In this document: positions 53,499 through 62,411 of the stretch, piece by piece
Numbering within the stretch: position 1 is the first letter of the stretch
Layout: each line of letters begins with the position of its first letter
From: Caballeronia udeis
GTDB taxonomy: Bacteria; Pseudomonadota; Gammaproteobacteria; Burkholderiales; Burkholderiaceae
Reading direction: 5' to 3'
Length of the DNA stretch: 64,000 nt
NCBI RefSeq assembly: GCF_001544555.2
Contig: NZ_FCOK02000021.1
Location: 1-64,000, forward strand
The notes under the pieces: generated by a model
Databases searched by the model: none
Told to the model about the DNA's origin: nothing
What the model saw: only the letters and a program-made list of their open reading frames with translations
Program-made: the position numbers and the translations under genes

Positions 53499-54431
53499 TC
53501 AAATATTCAGGTCGGAAATGCCGGTATCGAAATGCGGAGCCCAGAACGCCACCGATTCGGCGATCTGCTCGACGACCTGCCGATCCTTCGGTTCACGTTC
53601 CTTGAACGACAGCTCCAGGCATATTTCGTTATCCTTCCCGCCGCCTTCGTGAAGGGCTTCGATCAGCGCAGCGGGCTGGATGCGGCCGCGCGCATTGAAC
53701 TCGGCAGTGAAAGGATGGTGGCCGCCCTTGTCCATCAGCGACTGCTTGATGTGGATGATGGGCGAGACGCGCGGCACCGCGCGTGCCCAGGCATAGGGGT
53801 CGAAGTCGTCAGGGTTGGCGCTGGTAATGTCGCCGTGATCGATGTCAGCCATCATCCACATGGGCACCGCCATGTTTGCGGCGCTCAACCGTTTTTGCAG
53901 CGCCATGCACGCGGCGATCGTCTCGCCGAACTCGCGCCCGACCGACATGGGCTCCCAGAACACATACTGCAATCCAGCGGCCTTGGCGTGCTCGGCCACC
54001 TCGGCCCAGCAGTCGATAGCGGTCTGGACCAGCGCCTCGCGCCGGCCGGCATCGTCGTAGTCGCGATAGGTAAAGATGGCGAACTGAGTGCCGATCGAAT
54101 TGCCGCCAAGATCGGCGGTGATGTCAGCGAAGGTCTTGAACCAGTCGACGTAGTAACGCCGCACGTCAGGATCCGGATGGCCGAAGTGATTCAGCCGCCC
54201 GTAGGGACCGGTCATGCCGGATGTAATTCGCACCCCGGTGCGCGCCATCGCCGCGCGCATCTGGCGCGTGAGACGTCGCGTGAGCGCAGCGGGCCACGAC
54301 GGGTTGATGAACTCGTGCGTGAGCTGCACGTCGCGGATCTTCATCTGGTGCGCAATGGCGTCGATGAGATCATCCGGTTCGGCGAAGCGATTCACCAGTG
54401 GATTGGTATTGAGTGCGAGCGTGAAAGCCAT
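53499..54431 (-). CDS. eryC: TIM-barrel sugar-phosphate epimerase (EryC/LerI type)
   Basis: A 310-residue AP-endonuclease-2/xylose-isomerase-fold protein: MAFTLALNTNPLVNRFAEPD, RITSGMTGPYGRLNHFGHPD, YVFWEPMSVGREFGETIA and MWMMADIDHGDITSANPDDF, with metal-binding E, D and H residues. It resembles EryC of the Brucella ery operon and LerI of M. smegmatis, which epimerise erythrulose phosphate from the L to the D series. The ATG at 54431 is chosen; the open frame to 54518 has no sense. It lies 15 bp before dhaK and 49 bp after the dehydrogenase gene. Confidence 0.88.
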   Translation of the reverse strand: MAFTLALNTNPLVNRFAEPDDLIDAIAHQMKIRDVQLTHEFINPSWPAALTRRLTRQMRAAMARTGVRITSGMTGPYGRLNHFGHPDPDVRRYYVDWFKTFADITADLGGNSIGTQFAIFTYRDYDDAGRREALVQTAIDCWAEVAEHAKAAGLQYVFWEPMSVGREFGETIAACMALQKRLSAANMAVPMWMMADIDHGDITSANPDDFDPYAWARAVPRVSPIIHIKQSLMDKGGHHPFTAEFNARGRIQPAALIEALHEGGGKDNEICLELSFKEREPKDRQVVEQIAESVAFWAPHFDTGISDLNI

Positions 54432-54480
54432 TTTCGTCTCGTCGTGTCTCGTGTTGTATGCGGATCGATCACGGCCCGGT

Positions 54481-55992
54481 TCAGGCGGATTTCCTGTCGA
54501 GGCCGTCGAACCAGGCACCGAACGCTGCCGTTTGCTCGGCGCTCATGTGCAGTCCGTGCTTGGTGCGCCGCGTCAGGATGTCCGGCGCCGTCTCGGCCCA
54601 CTCATGCGTCATGAGGTAGCGCACTTCGGCCTCGTAGAAATTCGGCCCGAATTGCCGGCCGAGAGCGGCAAGCGAGTTGGCGGAGTCAATCACCTGCGCC
54701 GTGCGTGTACCGTAGGTCCGCGCGTAATGAAGCATCAGATGCTCCGGCAGCCAGCCATACTCTCGCTGCAAACGCGCAATGAACCGCGGCACGTCAGCTC
54801 CTTCGATCTCTCCTCCCGGCAGCGTTGCGGTGGACGTCCAGTCTTGCCCCATGTCGGGAAAGGTCGGCCGCAGGCGTTGGAGCGCGTGCTCGGAGAGCTT
54901 GCGAAAAGTCGTGATCTTGCCGCCGAAAACGTTGAGCAGAGGCGCGCCACCAGCGGTGTCGAGGTCGAACACATAGTCGCGCGTCACCGCCGAAGGATTG
55001 CCTGCCCCATCGTCGTACAGCGGGCGCACGCCGGAGAAGGTCTGCACCACGTCCTGACGCCGCAGCGGCTGCCGGAAGTACCGGTTCACGGCGGCCAGCA
55101 GGTAGTCGACTTCTGATTCGTCAATCGATACGTTTTCCGGCGCACCGTCCCAGGGGATATCCGTGGTGCCGATGAGCGCCTTGTCCCCTTCGTAGGGATT
55201 GATGAAAATCACCCGCTTGTCGTGATTCTGAACCAGATAGGAATGCGGGCCGTCCCAGAACTTCGGGGTGACAATATGACTGCCCTTGACGAGCCGCACC
55301 TTGCGGGTCGAGTGGCCTGCCGCCACGCGCTCGATGACGTCGGCCACCCAGGGCCCGGCGGCATTGACCAGCGCCCTGGCGGTAACAAAGCGAGTTGTAC
55401 CGTTGCGCGTGTTGCGCAACTCGATGCGCCACGCATCCCCTTCGCGCCGTGCCGAGATGCAGGCGGTACGCGTGAGCACCTGTGCGCCGAGCTGCGCCGC
55501 GTCCACGGCGTTGAGCACCACGAGGCGAGCGTCATCCACCCAGCAATCAGAATATTCGAAACCCCTGTGGTACTCGTCCTTGATCGGTGCGCCTTCGGGA
55601 CTGCGCCGCAGATCGAGGGTCCGTGTGCCCGGCAACTTCTTGCGCCCGCCGAGGTGATCGTATAAAAACAGCCCCAGCCTTACCAGCCATGCCGGACGGT
55701 CGTCCGGACTGTGCGGAAGCACAAACCGCAGCGGCCAGATGATATGCGGAGCGGCGTTGAGCAGCACTTCGCGCTCGATCAACGCCTCACGCACGAGCCT
55801 GAATTCGTAGTACTCAAGATAACGCAGCCCTCCATGCACCAGCTTGCCCGAGCGCGACGAGGTGCCCTGCGCCAGATCGTCCTTCTCGCACAGGATCACC
55901 GACAGCCCACGGCCCGCGGCATCGCGCGCGATGCCTGCGCCGTTAATGCCACCGCCAATGACCATCAGGTCGACCATCTGGCTGTCGCTCAT
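54481..55992 (-). CDS. eryB: GlpD/EryB-type FAD polyol-phosphate dehydrogenase
   Basis: FAD-dependent dehydrogenase of 503 residues. The FAD motif is LMVIGGGINGAGIARDAAGR, followed by GTSSRSGKLVHGGLRYLEYY, and the C-terminus has YGTRTAQVID-type sequence of GlpD proteins. The ATG at 55992 overlaps the kinase stop by four bases. As EryB it would oxidise erythritol phosphate to tetrulose phosphate and pass electrons to the quinone pool at the membrane. Ordinary glycerol-3-phosphate oxidation is the alternative; the kinase next to it and eryC argue for the tetritol role. Confidence 0.88.
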   Translation of the reverse strand: MSDSQMVDLMVIGGGINGAGIARDAAGRGLSVILCEKDDLAQGTSSRSGKLVHGGLRYLEYYEFRLVREALIEREVLLNAAPHIIWPLRFVLPHSPDDRPAWLVRLGLFLYDHLGGRKKLPGTRTLDLRRSPEGAPIKDEYHRGFEYSDCWVDDARLVVLNAVDAAQLGAQVLTRTACISARREGDAWRIELRNTRNGTTRFVTARALVNAAGPWVADVIERVAAGHSTRKVRLVKGSHIVTPKFWDGPHSYLVQNHDKRVIFINPYEGDKALIGTTDIPWDGAPENVSIDESEVDYLLAAVNRYFRQPLRRQDVVQTFSGVRPLYDDGAGNPSAVTRDYVFDLDTAGGAPLLNVFGGKITTFRKLSEHALQRLRPTFPDMGQDWTSTATLPGGEIEGADVPRFIARLQREYGWLPEHLMLHYARTYGTRTAQVIDSANSLAALGRQFGPNFYEAEVRYLMTHEWAETAPDILTRRTKHGLHMSAEQTAAFGAWFDGLDRKSA

Positions 55993-57632
55993 CTCACCGC
56001 CCTCCGTTCGGCTGTCGCAGCTACAGCAAGGGCTCCGGGATGGCCCCTGCCTTTTGTCTGCCGTGCCATTGCATCCCACACGGGTTCCAGAGCATGTCGT
56101 GCCTCCTGGTACACGGGAAACGCGTGCGCGTAGGTCCGCATCAGGTCCGGATCAGGCGTCTCGACCTGCCCCAGCAGTGGAGTAACCCACTCGGCGATGC
56201 ACGCCTGCATGTCGGGATAAACGCCAAGCGCTACTGCCGCCATCATGGCCGCGCCGGCCGCGCCCGCCTCTTCGCGCGTGGACGTTCGCACCGGCGCGCC
56301 GACCACCGCGCCGAGCACCGCACGCAACGCACGAGACCGGGTTGCGCCACCGGTCAGGCGCAGCTCTGCGGGCATTGCGCCGCCCATTGCCGCATAACAG
56401 TCGCGCGCGGCCATCCCCAGCCCCTCGACCACCGCCAGCAACAAATCCGGGAAACGGCTTTCGCTTGTCAGTCCGGTGAAGTTGGCGCGCGCGTTGGCGT
56501 TGACGAACGGCCCGCGTTCGCCCGCATCCGAGATATACGGGTGGTAAAGGTGCGCGCCCGGCCGGCCCGCTTGCAACCATCCATCGATGCGTTTCACCCG
56601 ATCACTTTGCGAAAGCGTCGTGCCGAAATCCGCGAGCAGGTCACATGCCAGATTCAAGATCCAGTCGACGTTCAGGGTCGCAGCCATGTTCGACTGCACC
56701 TGCGCCGACATGCCGGGTATTGGCAGGGCGATGACGTACCCCGTGGCCTCGGCATTCAAATACACGTCGGCGTTCTGGACTGCACGCATGTGCATTCCCG
56801 TCGACCCGATGATCGAGCAGGTGGCGCCGACGGCACAGGCAGTGTGGATGCCGGCGCCCAACGCTGTCAGCACGATGTCGACGAATCCCAGGCACACCGG
56901 TGTTCCGGCCAAAAGGCCCGTTGCCGCCGCAGCTTCAGGCGAAAGCGCATGGGTGACCTCGGTGCCGTCCACGATCTCGGGTAACAATCCGCGCCGCGCC
57001 GACAGCCCCAGGGCTTCGATCACCGAGGCGTCATAGCGCCGGGTGCGGAAGTTGCCATAGGTGAAAGTCGCCTCCGACGGATCCGTTGCGCGCACTCCGG
57101 TGAGATTGAGATACAGCCAGTCCTTGCAATGCAACGCGACTTCGGAGCGATCGAGCACCTCGGGCGTCGTTGTGTCCATATGCGCGATCTGCGCGCCCTG
57201 ACTGCACGCCGCAAGCCCGGTACCGGTGGCCTCGAAGCGAGCACGGCTTGCCGAGCTGCCCTGCAGCCGCAGAACGGTGTCCGCAGCCCGCGCGTCCAAC
57301 CACAGCCAGGCGTCGCTCGCGGGCTTGTTTCCCGCACCGACGAGCCAGGTGCCGTCGCCCTGCCCCGTGACCGCCACCGCTGCAGTGCGCCGCGCCAGGC
57401 CCTCGACCTTGGCGCCCAGATCGCGCAGCGTCTGCGAGCAATCTTCCCAGGTCTGGTCCAGCGCCTGAAAGGCCGCGCCATCGGCATTCGTGGTGTAGCG
57501 GTTAGGGACCGATGCCACTGCGATCTGCCGCCCTGCCAGATCGAAGGCGACCGCCTTGATGACCGACGTGCCGGCGTCGATGCCGACCAGGAGATCGCGT
57601 CCGGCGCCGGCACTGAATGACGGGACGCTCAC
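55989..57632 (-). CDS. eryA: FGGY-family erythritol kinase (EryA type)
   Basis: Kinase of 547 residues opening with RDLLVGIDAGTSVIKAVAFD, the phosphate-binding start seen in EryA proteins. Other markers are AVTGQGDGTWLVG, GATCSIIGSTGMHM and LRLTGGATRSRALRAVLGAV. It should phosphorylate erythritol or a stereoisomer with ATP. It overlaps the regulator gene by four bases at one end and the dehydrogenase gene at the other, giving the order eryD-A-B-C. This is a rearranged version of the Brucella eryABCD order. Confidence 0.88.
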   Translation of the reverse strand: MSVPSFSAGAGRDLLVGIDAGTSVIKAVAFDLAGRQIAVASVPNRYTTNADGAAFQALDQTWEDCSQTLRDLGAKVEGLARRTAAVAVTGQGDGTWLVGAGNKPASDAWLWLDARAADTVLRLQGSSASRARFEATGTGLAACSQGAQIAHMDTTTPEVLDRSEVALHCKDWLYLNLTGVRATDPSEATFTYGNFRTRRYDASVIEALGLSARRGLLPEIVDGTEVTHALSPEAAAATGLLAGTPVCLGFVDIVLTALGAGIHTACAVGATCSIIGSTGMHMRAVQNADVYLNAEATGYVIALPIPGMSAQVQSNMAATLNVDWILNLACDLLADFGTTLSQSDRVKRIDGWLQAGRPGAHLYHPYISDAGERGPFVNANARANFTGLTSESRFPDLLLAVVEGLGMAARDCYAAMGGAMPAELRLTGGATRSRALRAVLGAVVGAPVRTSTREEAGAAGAAMMAAVALGVYPDMQACIAEWVTPLLGQVETPDPDLMRTYAHAFPVYQEARHALEPVWDAMARQTKGRGHPGALAVAATAERRAVR

Positions 57633-58606
57633 GCGGCCTCCTCGTTGATTGTTCCGTCATTCAGCGCCAGCGCCGTGGCCTCATCCGTTATCAACCCGCT
57701 GAGGAGGCCGCTGTTCAGAACCGCACGGATCGCCTCTACCTTCCCAGCACCGCCGGCGATGGCGACGATGCGCCGCCCGGTCAGATCAGCGAGATTGGGG
57801 GCCACCGTGCGCGCGGCCAACGATGTTTCAACAGATTTGCCGGCGTGATCGAAAAAGTGACCCAGCACTTCGCCCTGGCCACCGAGATCGCGCACCTCAC
57901 GAATTTCTGCCGGCTCGATCATTTGCGACGCAACGAGCTGCGCGTCGGGCTGTGCAGTCCCGATACCGACGATCATCAGGTCCGCGTGGGCTGCCAGGTC
58001 GAACACCTCCCGCACGCCGCGCTGCGACAGCAATACCTCCCGGTCCTCGGCCGTATTGGCAAAAAACGGAAGTGGCAGCACATAGGACACGGCGCCCGTT
58101 TTTTCCGCCAGACGGTGAATCACGTCGTACGGATTCGCCGTGTAGTTGCGCGTCACCCCGCCCAACAGCGACACAAATCGCACCTTGCCTGCATCCATGC
58201 GCGGCATGTCAGCCACGACGGCCGCCAGCGTACGGCCATGCCCCATGCCGATCACTCCGCCTTGACGAGCCGCGATCTCGCGTTGCAGAAAGTGCGCTCC
58301 GGCCACGCCAAGGGCACGCAGCGGAAGGCCGGCCTCATGCAGATCCGGAACCACCTCGCAATACGCAAGACCATACCGATCGGCAATTTCCGCTTCCAGT
58401 ACGACGCATTCCGCCACGTCACCATCGATCGTGACCTTCACCGCGCCACTCTGGTTGGCGCGTGTGATAAGCCGATGCGCCTTGACGTTGCTTACCCCAA
58501 GGCGCGTGGCGACATCAGCCTGCGTCTGCCCTGCCGCGTAATGCAACCACGCCGCCCTGATCGCGAGACTGTCTTCTGCATCACGCCTGTCGGCGGATTT
58601 CGTCAT
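57629..58606 (-). CDS. eryD: SorC-family regulator (EryD type)
   Basis: Regulator of 325 residues. An N-terminal helix-turn-helix lies at about 15-60 (HYAAGQTQADVATRLGVSNV), followed by the SorC/DeoR-type sugar-phosphate binding domain (MGHGRTLAAVVADMPRMDAG, MIVGIGTAQPDAQLVASQMI). It is the first gene of the operon and overlaps eryA by four bases, so autoregulation by a pathway intermediate is likely. In Brucella EryD represses the ery operon. AGGTGA stands seven bases before the ATG. Confidence 0.9.
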   Translation of the reverse strand: MTKSADRRDAEDSLAIRAAWLHYAAGQTQADVATRLGVSNVKAHRLITRANQSGAVKVTIDGDVAECVVLEAEIADRYGLAYCEVVPDLHEAGLPLRALGVAGAHFLQREIAARQGGVIGMGHGRTLAAVVADMPRMDAGKVRFVSLLGGVTRNYTANPYDVIHRLAEKTGAVSYVLPLPFFANTAEDREVLLSQRGVREVFDLAAHADLMIVGIGTAQPDAQLVASQMIEPAEIREVRDLGGQGEVLGHFFDHAGKSVETSLAARTVAPNLADLTGRRIVAIAGGAGKVEAIRAVLNSGLLSGLITDEATALALNDGTINEEAA

Positions 58607-58945
58607 ATCTTTTCACCTGCAAAACCTGAAAATGATTTTTTTTTCGTAAGCTGTAATTTTTTTCAACTGTGCCAAGAATAGCAAGCAGATTCGCCGTTGC
58701 CATCCGAGATAACCCTTGCTCCCATCCGCCGAACTCACGAGAAGCCCGCCGGGTAATCCGCTTTCCGTGTCGCGTCAGCGAACGCACAAGGGGGAAGCCG
58801 CACGTGACGCAAGGCGACAGGGAGCGCTTGTTCCCGGCAGCAACGGAACTGATGGGGAGGAGTTGACCGATTGCGGCAGAGACAGTCCAGCTTTGCTATG
58901 TGCCGATACCTTCTTTTAGTACGGCGCGATGACGTGCGGCGTTCA
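58607..58945 (-). promoter_or_regulatory. Upstream region of the tetritol operon
   Basis: About 340 bp between the LysR pseudogene and eryD. The 60 bp next to eryD are AT-rich with A/T tracts (58636-58664), unlike the surroundings, and probably hold the promoter and EryD operator. No -35/-10 pair stands out clearly. Confidence 0.4.
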
Positions 58946-59856
58946 TCAACCCGTCACGTCCGGCAACCTGAGCAGATCAAGGAACGCCCGCACGATCGGT
59001 GTGGCCGGCTCGCTCGCGCTGCCCTTGAAGACGGCCGCAAGCTCCCAACAGGGTTCACCCGTTTCGCGAAACATCGCCGTTGCGATCGGCGTGCCACGTG
59101 TGTCTCGAACGCGTTCGGCAGCGATGGATCCGGCACCATCGCGATCGCTAAACCCTGCGCAACGAGTTCGAGCAATATCGGCATGTCGTTGACCTCGAAG
59201 GCGATTGAGCGGTGCAGCCTCGCAGCCGCAAAACTTCGATCGACAAGCCGCCGCACGCTCCAGTCCGGACGCAGATCCGCGAACGTCTCTTCGCCGAGAT
59301 CGGACAGCATGACTCGCTCGCGCCCGCAAGCCGATGACGCGTCGCGCAGACGACGACCATTCCTTCGCACGCGAACATCCGCGAGGCAAGATCGTTGGAC
59401 AGCGCATCCGGCGGCTGCGTAAATGCGAGATCGAGGCGCCCTTCCAGTACCTGATCAAGCAGCGCGCGAGCCGTCGAGCGTCAACTGGATACCGATCCCG
59501 CTGAACGCGGACCGGAACAGCCCTAGTGCCGCCGGCAGGTCGACGAACGGCGCAAGACTGTGAATCGCACCAATGCTGAGCCTCCCGCGCGCAAGTCCAT
59601 GGACCTGCGTCACGGCATGGCGCGCGGCGCGCGCGGCTGCGAGCACTCGTCGCGCTTCGTCGAACAGCACTTCGCCGGCCCGGGTCAGGTCGACCCGCCG
59701 CGTGCTGCGAATGAACAACGGGCCGCCAAGGTCATCCTCCAGCGAACGAATTGACGCCGACAGCCCCGACTGAACGAGATTGAGGCGCCGCGACGCGCGC
59801 GTGAATTGGCGCTCTTCGGCGACCGCCACAAAATGCTCAAGTTGTTTGAAGTCCAT
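58946..59856 (-). pseudogene. Frameshifted LysR-family regulator
   Basis: Starting at the ATG at 59856, MDFKQLEHFVAVAEERQFTR and the following helix-turn-helix are normal. The frame then stops at 59455. The effector domain continues in other frames: FTQPPDALSNDLASRMF in 58946-59458, then DLGEETFADLRPDWSVRRLV and ELVAQGLAIAMVPDPSLPNA in 58954-59370, and finally ELAAVFKGSASEPATPIVRA back in the first frame. At least three shifts are needed, so the gene is decayed rather than a single sequencing error. Confidence 0.8.
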
Positions 59857-59910
59857 ACGCCGCCTCGATAAAGACACCACCCGATTAATCAGAAATGGTG
59901 CTAAATCCAA

Positions 59911-61334
59911 GCATATATTCCTGTTGCTCCGAATCCCGCGGTCGAGGCCCTGCGGCGCGCTCGACCCTCTGTTTAAGTTCAGCGAGCCAGCATCTGTAGG
60001 CGTCGCCCCACGAATCGTCGGGCAGGTTATCGGTCATGCAGTCTCTACGGTGGCCGTTGGTTAGGCGGCGACAATGGTTAAGTCCGATCGTGTTCCCGGT
60101 GTAGCGACATTCATCTTGACCGGACGAACATGCTGCTTGACGCTATTCAGGATTGTGACAGTCGACGGTCTCACTGAGCCGCAGGACCTTCGCGATTGTT
60201 CTCCCTCAGCGTAATGCCCCGTGTGCCATGGCGAGCATACCTTCGTGCAGAGAGTGTATCTGCCGGCTCAATTCCCAACCGGTTCGCGAAATGGTTCATC
60301 AGGCTATTGAACGTCAGCGAAAATGCTTCGCTCTGGAACTGTTCATCGCTCAAGCCAAGCATGTGACAGACCTGCTGCGGAAACGTGCGCAAAAGGCGTC
60401 CAGATTCCCGCATGTCCAATCTCTCACCGTGACGCCGGACTGCGATCTGGCTGGCAAGATGCCGTTTGTCGGGCGTGGATAGCGAAGAGACAACTGCTGC
60501 GGGCGCCTGGCGCGGCCACACGTCAGGTTGACGTCCGTCAGTATCCTCGCATGGGAGGCGTCGGGTCCATTTCATTAAAACCCTCGAGGGAGCATCCGGC
60601 GTGCAAATAGCCTTCTCGACGACGTTCATTCGGTTCGCGTTTCAACCATCCTCAGGAATCGCTGCGTTCGCTCATGCTTCGGGTGATCGAGTGCCGGTGA
60701 CGTTGTGAATACGCTCAATCAAATCAGTGTCGCGTCAGGGGAAGGCGCCATCGCGGCGACAGCCATTCATAGGAGCTTAGACCGCAATCCACGTTAAATG
60801 TCAGAACTGAAGTCAGGGTCCGCGTCGTCACGTTCACAACTGGGTGACCATTTCAATGTCCTTCAACTTACCCATTGGCCCGTGCTCATCAAAAGCTTAA
60901 GCGTAACAGACCGATGCATCCGAATTGCACCACAACCCTTGCCTCGACCATCACCGGCAGTCCGCTCACCTAGCGTCTGTCGTTCGGTCCCGGGCTCTGT
61001 CATCTCCTGCAACGCTCTATGTATAGCCGAGTGAACGCTGCGCCAGCATCGCTTAAGGACGATGGTCAAGATGCAAACGTATGTAAAAATTTGCCGTCTT
61101 TTCTAATTTTTCTGCAACACGCGGTAGTGCTCCGGCAGCGCTGCCAAAGCCTAGCGTGGAAGAGGACATCTGGCAGGCCGAATCGGTAAACGGCGCATTA
61201 GCTGCTCGTGCCAGTCTAGCCGCCCTCTAAGCCCTATCCCTTGGTCCACCCTCAGGCGATTCCAAGCAGCAATCTCCTTTGTATCGCAAGTAAATCAACA
61301 GCAGTTTACGGAAATTAAATCCCATACCGGTCAA
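59911..61334. other. Long spacer, mostly unrecognised
   Basis: About 1.4 kb apart from the weak ORF at 60171-60575. It contains a long series of short frames without ribosome binding sites. An AT-rich patch lies near 61080-61110. Confidence 0.45.
60171..60575 (-). CDS. Possible hypothetical protein
   Basis: An open frame of about 134 codons from ATG at 60575 (open to 60629). The C-terminal half, LLRTFPQQVCHMLGLSDEQF followed by QSEAFSLTFNSLMNHFANRL, has helical, protein-like composition; the first 50 codons are poor. I recognise no family and no ribosome binding site. It may be a remnant. Confidence 0.25.
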   Translation of the reverse strand: MKWTRRLPCEDTDGRQPDVWPRQAPAAVVSSLSTPDKRHLASQIAVRRHGERLDMRESGRLLRTFPQQVCHMLGLSDEQFQSEAFSLTFNSLMNHFANRLGIEPADTLSARRYARHGTRGITLRENNREGPAAQ

Positions 61335-62393
61335 TCACGCAATCCGTTGCATATACTTCGGCAAATCGGGTTCGGGCAACACCGCCAGCACCTTCAAACG
61401 CTTGAGCGTGCGTTCCTGCGCGGCACGCAGATGTCCACCTAGCGCTGCAGTTGCAGCGTCGACATCGTTATCTAGCAGATGCCGCAATATCGCACGATGT
61501 TCCGTTAGCGTCGCCACGTCAGGATGCAGATTGAAGGCATTATGGAACGCATGATTCACCGTCAGCGGCATGTGCGCGTGCCCGATCGTGCGCAGTAGCT
61601 TCTTGTTATGCGCGTACTGCAGGCAGTCGACGTGCAGTGTGGTCTCAAGCCGCTGCAAACCATCCGCATCGATAGAATCCGGATCGCGGATCGCACCTTC
61701 GATTTCAGCATACGCATGGGTGAGCACATCATGCGCGAGCAAAGGCTGGCTGGCGCGAAGCGCGGCCGGCTCCAGCAACATGCGCAGTTCATAGTCCTGC
61801 GCTACCGCTCGCGCGGTCAGCGGACCAGCAAGCCAGTGCGAGTAAGCCGACTTCTCGATCAGTCCGAGATCGCGAAGTCGGTTCAGCGCTTCACGTACCG
61901 TACTGCGACTCACGCCAAATGCTTCTGCCGCTACGCTCTCGTCGATGCGGAAATGACCGAACGCGATCCCGATCGACACCGCCGCTTCGAGAGCGTGATA
62001 GATTCGCTCGCTGTTCGACGGCAGCGCTAGCGCAACCGGTGCCTCGTCCAGGCCGAGCGTCACTTCGGACAACGGTGCGCGTAACGGCTCCGCCACGCTA
62101 CCGTCGGGATGTGCGACCAGGTAGCCGCGCCCTTCGAACGTGTGCAGCAGCCCGCCAGCATGCAGCATCTCAAACGCCTTGCGCACCGGCACGCGGCTCG
62201 TGCCGAAAATCTGCGCGACCGGTCCCTCGACCAACACCAGTCCAGGAGACACGCGTCCGAGCGCAATCGCCTTCTTCAGGTGGTCGTGGATCAGGCGGTA
62301 GCGTAGTCGGGTGTCTGCATCAATCGCAGCCTCCGCAAGCGAAAGCGGCAGCGAAGGCGGCAGCGGAACCGGAGCGCGTATGCGTCTTTTCAT
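61335..62393 (-). CDS. GntR/FCD regulator with two winged-helix domains
   Basis: A 352-residue regulator. Two GntR-type winged helices are visible: one at about 30-95 (FGTSRVPVRKAFEMLHAGGL) and a second at about 128-190 (FGVSRSTVREALNRLRDLGL). An FCD ligand-binding domain of all-helical type follows (about 200-335), with the metal-binding style residues in D-x3-R and later H positions. Most GntR/FCD proteins have one such DNA-binding domain and 220-250 residues. It is third in an operon with the CobW-type GTPase and the PotD-like protein, 18 bp after the latter, and probably regulates this set or the transport genes beyond the window edge. Confidence 0.88.
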   Translation of the reverse strand: MKRRIRAPVPLPPSLPLSLAEAAIDADTRLRYRLIHDHLKKAIALGRVSPGLVLVEGPVAQIFGTSRVPVRKAFEMLHAGGLLHTFEGRGYLVAHPDGSVAEPLRAPLSEVTLGLDEAPVALALPSNSERIYHALEAAVSIGIAFGHFRIDESVAAEAFGVSRSTVREALNRLRDLGLIEKSAYSHWLAGPLTARAVAQDYELRMLLEPAALRASQPLLAHDVLTHAYAEIEGAIRDPDSIDADGLQRLETTLHVDCLQYAHNKKLLRTIGHAHMPLTVNHAFHNAFNLHPDVATLTEHRAILRHLLDNDVDAATAALGGHLRAAQERTLKRLKVLAVLPEPDLPKYMQRIA

Positions 62394-62411
62394 CTTTCAG
62401 GTTTTTGTGCA

